From Bacteroidales bacterium (GTDB lineage: Bacteria > Bacteroidota > Bacteroidia > Bacteroidales > VadinHA17), in assembly GCA_022615595.1 (NCBI GenBank), contig JAKEGI010000211.1, positions 1 through 5,360 of the forward strand: DNA of 5,360 nucleotides. Direction: 5' to 3'. Shown here one piece after another: positions 1-5,360 of the stretch (positions are counted from its first letter, which is position 1; each line of letters opens with the position of its first letter). The notes beneath the pieces are model-generated. The model saw only the letters and a program-made list of their open reading frames with translations. It did no database searches and had not been told where the DNA came from. Position numbers and translations under genes: made by a program.

Positions 1-448
1 CCTGTGAGGGCTGCCATACCTGTGCCGAGAAGATCTTTGTCTCATCATCCTGCACCGCGCGGGTGACATAGGCGGGGATGCGTTCGCCGCCGCCGCCCCT
101 CCATCGCACAGCCAGCTTGTACAGGTCACCGTGTGCTATCATTCCCTCCTCAAGTTCGAGGACCCAGTCTCCCTCTCCAGCACGGTGAAGCCTGTAACGG
201 TCATCTTCCTTCCATCCGTTGAAGGTTCCTATAAGCGATATTGCTGTCGCATTGGGGGCATGTTCTCTGAAAACCCAGCCTCCCTCAGTGCGGTGAAGAC
301 CATACCAGTGATGCCCGTTTGCAAAATCCGTGAGACTTATGCCACCGGTGATGATGGCTTCGCGCTCATTGCTATAAGTGAGGCGTGAATCGATGACTGT
401 CCTGAAGGGGTCAAGCCATGGATCAATCTCATAAAATTTTCCGGACAT
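1..448 (-). CDS. glgB: 1,4-alpha-glucan branching enzyme, N-terminal part (cut by window edge)
   Basis: Branching enzyme (GH13 family) makes the alpha-1,6 branches of glycogen in the cytoplasm by cutting an alpha-1,4 chain and transferring it. Only the first 149 codons are present. My reading of the minus strand starts MSGKFYEIDPWLDPF; the IDPWL.PF opening, the YGLHR motif (residues 49-53), the CBM48-like stretch WVFREHAPNATAISLIGTFNGW (58-79, conserved W, REHAPNA and FNGW) and ERIPAY followed by TKIFSAQVW (122-145) are typical of the Bacteroidota branching enzyme. The usual length is about 670 residues, so the whole catalytic barrel lies outside. The ATG at 448 is the first ATG in frame after an in-frame stop near 502-504, and it puts IDPWL at the expected place. 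There is no Shine-Dalgarno sequence. GC of this fragment is about 55% by hand count, against roughly 38-47% in sampled lines upstream. No signal peptide is seen, as expected. The family call is strong; whether it is co-transcribed with the gene upstream is unknown. Confidence 0.9.
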   Translation of the reverse strand, partial: MSGKFYEIDPWLDPFRTVIDSRLTYSNEREAIITGGISLTDFANGHHWYGLHRTEGGWVFREHAPNATAISLIGTFNGWKEDDRYRLHRAGEGDWVLELEEGMIAHGDLYKLAVRWRGGGGERIPAYVTRAVQDDETKIFSAQVWQPSQ

Positions 449-477
449 CAGGTACAGGGTTTGCTCTGTCTCTAAAA

Positions 478-2862
478 TTACAAAATTCCCGACAATGAGA
501 GCTTACTTCTTACAGAGATTATATCCCCTTTGTGATTGAACATGTTGAAGTTGATCTGATAATCCTGAGTATCATCGGATACCGGGAATTCATAAACTGT
601 TGTTTCTCCGGATTCAATAGCATGACCATCATTCCAGTAAAGTGTGTTCCTGAAATCAGGCAGGCGCGAGTGACTGGCTTCATCAACGCTGTAGTCCGGT
701 GTAAAGAAGGCCTTTGACTCGTCATACATCTTCCATGGTATTCTTATTGAATTATCCGGCAGCCGGATATCGTTGTAATTTCCCTCATGCGTTGTCACAC
801 TGATTATCCCGGGAAAGAGAAGGTTTCCAACCATGTAATCACCTGTTATGACGTCAATCTGTTTAACATGGGCAGGGTTTAGATTAAGAATAATATCAGC
901 ATCATCAACAGGTACGAGGTCAATGAAAAGAGCCGGAGATCTTTTAAGTAGAGGATCGTAGATCACAGATCCCTCCTCTCCGCGCCCCGTTCTTACCGAC
1001 ACTATTTTTATGAGCTCAAAGAATATTTCTCTCATTGATGAGAGGCTGATGTAATCCTCAAGCAGCACTTCCAGGTCGGCCCTGCCATAGAGCCTGAATG
1101 CAGGTGGCCTTACGGGCAAAACGGGTATAAGAGATGCTGTATCGGTGATACCGTATATTTTCCTTACCTGGTATCTTACCATCAGTTGCTCCGCCTCAGC
1201 TTCACTCTCCGATGGTGTGGTGTCAGCAGGAAACTCGGAGGGAATATATCTTTCGGAATACCTGTTTTCAAAACTGACCGGCATGCTCGTGCCTCCGCTA
1301 TCAACTCTGATAATAATATTTTTTATGTTCTTTTTCTTCTCAAGAAAGAAGATAAACCTGCCTGTACTGTCTTCTTCAGCATATTGAAATGAAGGAGAGA
1401 ATCCGAATGCGGTAAGATAGGCTCTGGGACGTGGTAAAATACCAGGGTCTTCATTGCCAGGTTGTGTCATATATAGAAATCTTCCCTCTCTCTCCTCAAA
1501 CCATCTGTTCTGTTCGAAGCTCCCGGAAGTGATTTTCATCCAGTCTATCCAGTTGCTTGTGGCCCCGAGAAGTAATATGTTTTTTGTTTTTGTTGAAAGT
1601 GCGGGGAATGATTCTCTCTGGAAAGGCAGGTTTACCGGAAGCCTGATCTCTGATCCGAGCATAAGGTATTCTGATGCAAGCAATCCTTGTTTTCCGGGAG
1701 AGGGAACAGAGACTGACAGGCTTCCGCTACCAGCAACCAGTCCCTCAATTTCAATTCTGACATTATCCCTTCTTTTAACCGGGTGGGTGCATTGTATTAC
1801 AGGCTGGTTGACGCCCGGCACCGGGATGAAGATGTACCTTTCGCGCAGGAAATTACCCTCAGCATCAAAAAGTGCAATATTGTTTATTCCCGGAGAGAGC
1901 TCCCCGGCAGGTATGATTGTATTGAATTCCTGATTGCGGAAGTTAACCTTTTCATTTAACAAAATCTTTCCGCGCGACTGTACCAGGATAATACCAGAGC
2001 GAAGCGTGGAAGATTCCTTGCCGGTTATCTGCCTGGCACTGATTGTCACCAATCCTTCCTCGTTGTAATCGGCACTCAGTATAATTCCTTCGTCTGAAAC
2101 GGCCGGCAGTGGAAATCTCTCAGCTGTCGCTTCCGGTACGAAATAATATTGCACTCCCTTTTCAGGAATGAAACTTGGCAGACTCGTCCCTGAGCTGTCA
2201 CACATTACATCAGCTACAATCAATCCCTCTTCAGTCTGAAGCCACCCGCTGCAAGCAACAGGATAACCATATTTATTCAAGGTGATTATCCCTGTCCGGT
2301 TCTCCACACCGTTAATGAGATTGCCCCCTTCAGGAAGGAAGAATATTTTGGATGGAGGGTCATTGCGGAATTTTGTGCCTGTAAAGAGATTTACCTGTCT
2401 GTCTGAGAATGGATTAACAACTGTTATGCTCTTCATGAAACATCCATGTGGCAAATAGTTCTTCATTACTGCAGTATAGGCACGCAACATGTAGGGCCCT
2501 GATGAGAGAGTGTCAGGAAGGTAAAGCATCACTGTTCCGGAACCTTCCTCTATCATCATGGTTGCCTGGGCTACAGGCCGGTTATCACATGAAAGGATCT
2601 CCGCATAGACATAACTGTCGCATGATGCAAGAATAAGATCGGGGTAACTCAGCAGGTATCCTTTTATCCTGACAGCTTCACCCGATACATATATCTCTCT
2701 GTCGGTATGTAGCCACAGCTCCTCGAATGGTTTTATCAGGCCGTAGTCCTCCAGTTTTTCGCCTGCAGAGCGGAGATCAGCAGGGTTTTCCTGACCGCTA
2801 AGTATTACTGGCAGCAGAGAGGTAAGAAGCCAGGCTAATATTACCTTACTTTTCTTTATCAT
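478..2862 (-). CDS. Exported MG2-domain protein with barrel-less TonB plug-like domain
   Basis: A 794-residue exported protein of a Bacteroidota family with no established function. A signal peptide is clear: MIKKSK, a hydrophobic run to about residue 21, probable cleavage near G23-Q24, and no lipobox cysteine. Residues 45-150 resemble an MG2 domain of alpha-2-macroglobulin type (PFEELWLHTDREIYVSGE, then SGPYMLRAYT at 121-130). Residues 174-345 look like a second beta-sandwich unit, opening FFLPEGGNLINGVENRTGI. An acidic, serine-rich stretch lies at 546-559. Residues 589-700 resemble a TonB plug: LYGRADLEVLLEDYI, then PALFIDLVPVDDAD, VKQIDVITG and GIISVTTHEGNY. The family signature SRLPDFRNTLYWN follows at 732-744, and a short C-terminal beta region ends the protein. 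No outer-membrane barrel follows the plug. The start is well supported: the next methionine is at residue 102 and would remove the signal peptide. The gene overlaps the DUF4249 gene by 17 bases, so coupled translation is likely. A role next to the receptor at the outer membrane is inferred from context. Confidence 0.82.
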   Translation of the reverse strand: MIKKSKVILAWLLTSLLPVILSGQENPADLRSAGEKLEDYGLIKPFEELWLHTDREIYVSGEAVRIKGYLLSYPDLILASCDSYVYAEILSCDNRPVAQATMMIEEGSGTVMLYLPDTLSSGPYMLRAYTAVMKNYLPHGCFMKSITVVNPFSDRQVNLFTGTKFRNDPPSKIFFLPEGGNLINGVENRTGIITLNKYGYPVACSGWLQTEEGLIVADVMCDSSGTSLPSFIPEKGVQYYFVPEATAERFPLPAVSDEGIILSADYNEEGLVTISARQITGKESSTLRSGIILVQSRGKILLNEKVNFRNQEFNTIIPAGELSPGINNIALFDAEGNFLRERYIFIPVPGVNQPVIQCTHPVKRRDNVRIEIEGLVAGSGSLSVSVPSPGKQGLLASEYLMLGSEIRLPVNLPFQRESFPALSTKTKNILLLGATSNWIDWMKITSGSFEQNRWFEEREGRFLYMTQPGNEDPGILPRPRAYLTAFGFSPSFQYAEEDSTGRFIFFLEKKKNIKNIIIRVDSGGTSMPVSFENRYSERYIPSEFPADTTPSESEAEAEQLMVRYQVRKIYGITDTASLIPVLPVRPPAFRLYGRADLEVLLEDYISLSSMREIFFELIKIVSVRTGRGEEGSVIYDPLLKRSPALFIDLVPVDDADIILNLNPAHVKQIDVITGDYMVGNLLFPGIISVTTHEGNYNDIRLPDNSIRIPWKMYDESKAFFTPDYSVDEASHSRLPDFRNTLYWNDGHAIESGETTVYEFPVSDDTQDYQINFNMFNHKGDIISVRSKLSLSGIL
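2846..2862 (-). other. 17-base gene overlap, likely translational coupling site
   Basis: On the minus strand the sequence ATGATAAAGAAAAGTAA carries both the start of the MG2/plug protein gene (ATG) and the last codons and stop (TAA) of the DUF4249 gene, in different frames. The overlap is read directly. The lack of a Shine-Dalgarno sequence before this ATG and the A-rich start fit re-initiation by ribosomes finishing the DUF4249 gene, which is inference. The overlap also supports both gene boundaries, since the start carries a signal peptide and the DUF4249 C-terminus is of normal length. Confidence 0.7.
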
Positions 2863-4030
2863 TGAAAAGGGAATGATATACTTTTTTATGACCAGGCTGA
2901 TTCCAGTACTCAGGCATTATCGTACTTCCGTTCATGGAACAGTCAGCACATTCTCTCCTTTTGGAAAGAACGTAATAGTCAAGAGGTGGGATGGCACCAG
3001 TTGGTGGATCCGGAGTCCATTCAGTAAGTATGTAGATGTCTTTATGTATTACGGGATCCCACAGGCTCACCAGTATCGTGTCAAAGGGACAGGATCCATA
3101 AAAGGCAGGAAATTGAAAATGATAATTCTCAATGAAGAGTCTCTTCTCTGCAACTCCTGTAACACTGAAAAATCCGAGGACCTTAAGGGCAGGATCGTCA
3201 ATGCAGTAGATGTTACTGGGAATTGATGAGGGTACCACATCGTAAAGCCCTCCTGCGTCGAACACAACCTTTCTTATATTTTCCCAGTAAATAAACTCTT
3301 CCTCATTAAGAGAATATTGCCTCACCAGGATGCTGTACTTCGCTGTCAGCCTGTCAGTCTCAGGTGTGATAAATGTAACCGGTTGGTCTGTTATTCGGCT
3401 CTCGGCAAGGACAGAAGTGCTTTTGATGTTAATATCCTTTGAGTCTGCCGATTTCCAGCATATACGGTTAATTATTGTATGATAGTGCCATGGTAGTCTG
3501 AATTCCCATGTTTCTGTAAAGTCCCATCTGAAAAACCTGCATTCACCTGTCGGATCATAGGTGTTGACATAAACCTGATATCCTGGTGTCACCTGTCCCG
3601 GATAATAAAATTCATTAAATTCTAAATCCGAATCCAGAGAGTCGATTTCCGGGACAGGAATGAGCTTCATATAATCCGATTCAAAAAAATGACCGTCACC
3701 TTCAACCTGTAATCTGTATTTTCTTCCGGTTAATGACCTGAATTGTAATGAGTCTGACAGGTACAGACCTCCGCCTGCGTGTGTAAATGGGTATTCATTC
3801 CCGGCATCATCAATAACGGCTACGTTAAAATTATTTATCGAGGGTTGAGGCTCTGTGGGATTCAATGGTTGCGACCATGAAATTCTTACCTCAAAGACTT
3901 CATTCATGTCAGTCACCTGTCCTTCTATGACAATCGCATATTGTTCCCCCGTAATCTCAGGTATGAACTGAGTGACACACGAGCCAGCCAGGAAGGCAAC
4001 TATAAATAATGTCCAGGTTAGTTTCTTCAT
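2846..4030 (-). CDS. DUF4249 family lipoprotein
   Basis: A 394-residue predicted lipoprotein of the DUF4249 family, which is commonly encoded directly after a TonB-dependent receptor in Bacteroidota; its biochemical role is not established. The N-terminus has KK, a hydrophobic core and a lipobox-like LAGSC with the acylated cysteine at C18, so it should be membrane anchored. Family features in order: IVIEGQVTD (33-41) and VRISWSQPLN (48-57) in a beta-sandwich start; VAVIDDAGNEYPFT (70-83); YRLQVEGDGHFFESD (105-119); PVPEIDSL (125-132); FFRWDFTETWEF (166-177); ICWKSADSKDINIKST (190-205); LGFFSVTGVAEKRLFI (285-300); and CADCSMNGSTIMPEYW (361-376) with a Cys-X2-Cys pair. Length is normal for the family and the gene is intact. 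The ATG follows the receptor stop by 8 bases with no Shine-Dalgarno, suggesting coupled translation. By position it corresponds to SusD in Sus-type pairs, but I see no SusD-like TPR sequence; a ligand-binding or receptor-partner role is inference. Confidence 0.88.
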   Translation of the reverse strand: MKKLTWTLFIVAFLAGSCVTQFIPEITGEQYAIVIEGQVTDMNEVFEVRISWSQPLNPTEPQPSINNFNVAVIDDAGNEYPFTHAGGGLYLSDSLQFRSLTGRKYRLQVEGDGHFFESDYMKLIPVPEIDSLDSDLEFNEFYYPGQVTPGYQVYVNTYDPTGECRFFRWDFTETWEFRLPWHYHTIINRICWKSADSKDINIKSTSVLAESRITDQPVTFITPETDRLTAKYSILVRQYSLNEEEFIYWENIRKVVFDAGGLYDVVPSSIPSNIYCIDDPALKVLGFFSVTGVAEKRLFIENYHFQFPAFYGSCPFDTILVSLWDPVIHKDIYILTEWTPDPPTGAIPPLDYYVLSKRRECADCSMNGSTIMPEYWNQPGHKKVYHSLFNDKEK

Positions 4031-4038
4031 TGAGCGGG

Positions 4039-5360
4039 TTAAAAATCAAAACTATATGCTATTGTCGGAATGGCATTTGCAAAAACTGAAAGCCTGTAGG
4101 CGTTGACGGTGGTGCCGTTTATTATGAAGTATTCTGAATAGACATTGTCACGCCCGAGAAGGTTATAGCATGAGAATGTCCATACAGGATTCATGAATTT
4201 GTCTGATTTCAGGTTGCCCTTTAACCGTGCTGAGATGTCAAGTCTTGAATAATAGGGAACTCTGTATTCATTCCGGTCTGAATACTGAACAAGCCATTGT
4301 CCTCCGGTCTGGTACATTCCGACAGGGTAGGTTATTGGGCGGCCGGTGTTATAAACGTAACTAAGGGCGATGTTCCAGCGTCGGGTCAGAGCATAGTTCA
4401 GGCTCATCCCCAGATCATGAGGTTTATCATGAGAAGCCGGGAACCATGTACCGCCGTTGATTGCCTCACTCTCAAAGTCACTTGTGCTTCTCATCAGTAT
4501 CCTTGAATAAGTATAACTGATGTACCAGGTAGTCTTTCCTGATACCTTCTTAAGCATCAGCTCAATACCATAGGCTCTCCCGTTAACGCTGACAATGTCT
4601 TTTTCAATGCTTTGGTTCATGGTAATAATTGCACCACCCTTGAAGTCGATCATATTCCGTATAGGTTTATAATAGACCTCGGCAGAAAACTCAAGAGTAT
4701 TCCACGGTATATTAATGTAGTAGCCGGCAGAAAACTGATCAGCAACCTGTGGATTTAGGTAGTAATCAGACAGTTTCCATATATCAGTCGGAGAGATGGA
4801 AGTAGTATTTGAAAGCAGGTGGACGTATTGCCTCGTTCGGTTATAGTTCAGTTTGACTGAACTCGATGAATTTAACAGGTAATTCACTGACAACCTGTAT
4901 TCCGGGCCTGAGTAGGTCTTGTAAAACTTGCCATCAGCGATCATGAGCGTATCATAGACTGTTGCCATGCTCATAGGTAATCCGGGCTGATAGAGCCTGA
5001 TTAGCTTTGGCCCTATAGATGAGAACAGTGAATACCTTAACCCGAGGCTCAGCGACAGATTATCAGTAAGATCCAGCCTGTCTTCAAAATAGACTGCACT
5101 CTCGAGTGCTTTTTCCCTTTCCAGTGTCTTTGCAACCACCAGTGATGAGTCAGATGCCGGTCGGTAATCTCCGGGGAGGATGTTATAGTTGATGAGTTCT
5201 ATGCCTAAGTTAAAGCTGTGCAGAGTACCGGGTGACCAGTCAAAATCAGCACTTACACTTGCAAAATTGAGCTTATAATCAAGGCTAAAGGCATTCTCAG
5301 GTGTGCCAAGACTCCTTATATCATACCTGTAGAGACTGGTATTGGCTGCCAATCTCATCG
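4039..5360 (-). CDS. TonB-dependent outer-membrane receptor, C-terminal barrel (5' end outside window)
   Basis: The last roughly 440 residues of a TonB-dependent receptor, an outer-membrane barrel that imports a bound ligand using energy from TonB-ExbBD. The frame stays open to the window edge, so the methionine at 5358 is almost certainly internal; signal peptide, any carboxypeptidase-like N-terminal domain, plug and first strands are missing. Counting from that methionine, alternating amphipathic strands run throughout. Family stretches are AVYFEDRLDLTDNLSLSLGL (88-107), VKLNYNRTRQYVHLLSNTT (168-186), GRAYGIELMLKKVSGKTTWY (260-279), ASHDKPHDLGMSLNY (308-322), YVYNTGRPITYPVG (334-347), RVPYYSRLDIS (366-376) and SCYNLLGRDNVYSEYF (396-411). 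It ends AIPTIAYSFDF, with a terminal aromatic residue as expected of a BAM-recognised last strand. The DHDK-type ASHDKPHD and the N-LLGRDN segments are what I expect of receptors partnered with DUF4249 rather than SusD. The substrate cannot be inferred. The TAA stop at 4041-4039 lies 8 bases before the DUF4249 start. Confidence 0.9.
   Translation of the reverse strand, partial: MRLAANTSLYRYDIRSLGTPENAFSLDYKLNFASVSADFDWSPGTLHSFNLGIELINYNILPGDYRPASDSSLVVAKTLEREKALESAVYFEDRLDLTDNLSLSLGLRYSLFSSIGPKLIRLYQPGLPMSMATVYDTLMIADGKFYKTYSGPEYRLSVNYLLNSSSSVKLNYNRTRQYVHLLSNTTSISPTDIWKLSDYYLNPQVADQFSAGYYINIPWNTLEFSAEVYYKPIRNMIDFKGGAIITMNQSIEKDIVSVNGRAYGIELMLKKVSGKTTWYISYTYSRILMRSTSDFESEAINGGTWFPASHDKPHDLGMSLNYALTRRWNIALSYVYNTGRPITYPVGMYQTGGQWLVQYSDRNEYRVPYYSRLDISARLKGNLKSDKFMNPVWTFSCYNLLGRDNVYSEYFIINGTTVNAYRLSVFANAIPTIAYSFDF

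Larger units (their letters stand above)
478..5360 (-). other. Probable operon: TonB receptor, DUF4249 lipoprotein, MG2/plug protein
   Basis: Three envelope genes follow each other on one strand with an 8-base gap and then a 17-base overlap, leaving no room for a terminator or separate promoter inside. The order receptor, lipoprotein, accessory protein and the shared envelope location support a single transcription unit. The promoter must lie upstream of the window, beyond position 5360, so regulation (for example by an anti-sigma/sigma pair) cannot be judged. The downstream glgB gene starts 29 bases after the third stop and could be included by read-through. Confidence 0.75.

Noticed and set aside
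131..388. Plus-strand open frame of 85 codons
   Set aside because: It lies antisense within the glgB coding region, has no recognisable motif, and is explained as a shadow of that gene.
449..477. Possible terminator hairpin between the MG2/plug gene and glgB
   Set aside because: Only a 4-base ACAG/CTGT pairing is visible, with no GC-rich stem or following T run.
449..500. Possible promoter before glgB (minus-strand TAATTTTA resembling the Bacteroidota -7 TAnnTTTG)
   Set aside because: The final G is missing and the nearest upstream TTG leaves a spacer of only about 12 bases, shorter than the usual 17-23, so the match is no better than expected in AT-rich sequence.
1454..1933. Plus-strand open frame of 159 codons opposite the MG2/plug gene
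   Set aside because: The opposite strand encodes a well-supported protein across this span; the translation has no signal peptide or family motif and its composition is typical of an antisense shadow.
2873..3226. Plus-strand open frame of 117 codons opposite the DUF4249 gene
   Set aside because: It is antisense to conserved DUF4249 motifs (including the region of the CADC and VAEKRLFI stretches) and shows no independent features.
4031..4038. Possible regulatory site between the receptor and DUF4249 genes
   Set aside because: Eight bases are too few, and no Shine-Dalgarno or other motif is present.

Overview
The window suggests a Bacteroidota genome, probably order Bacteroidales. Four genes lie head to tail on the minus strand with almost no intergenic space, so transcription runs from high to low coordinates. 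The lineage call rests on protein families: a DUF4249 lipoprotein paired with its TonB-dependent receptor, an MG2/plug-like surface protein of a type I know only from Bacteroidota, and a Bacteroidota-style glycogen branching enzyme. No gene start has a recognisable Shine-Dalgarno sequence, which is usual for that phylum. A finer placement is not possible from this sequence.

Layout in transcription order. (1) 5360-4039: the C-terminal beta-barrel half of a TonB-dependent outer-membrane receptor; its signal peptide, N-terminal domain and plug lie beyond the window edge. (2) 4030-2846: a 394-residue DUF4249 lipoprotein, starting 8 bases after the receptor stop. (3) 2862-478: a 794-residue exported protein with an MG2 (alpha-2-macroglobulin-type) N-terminus and a TonB plug-like domain near its C-terminus but no barrel; its start overlaps the DUF4249 gene by 17 bases. 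(4) 448-1: the first 149 codons of a 1,4-alpha-glucan branching enzyme (glgB), starting 29 bases after gene 3 stops and running off the low edge.

Genes 1-3 look like one translationally coupled operon encoding an envelope system: an outer-membrane receptor, a lipoprotein in the operon position that SusD holds in Sus systems, and an accessory protein with macroglobulin and plug-like parts. The substrate cannot be read from the sequence. The glgB gene encodes a cytoplasmic glycogen enzyme with visibly higher GC; it may be a read-through passenger or an independently controlled neighbour, and nothing here ties it functionally to the receptor.

I see no RNA gene, mobile element, CRISPR array, long repeat or convincing terminator. 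The least described part of the window is the three-gene receptor/DUF4249/MG2-plug module, whose members are recognisable families without an established function.
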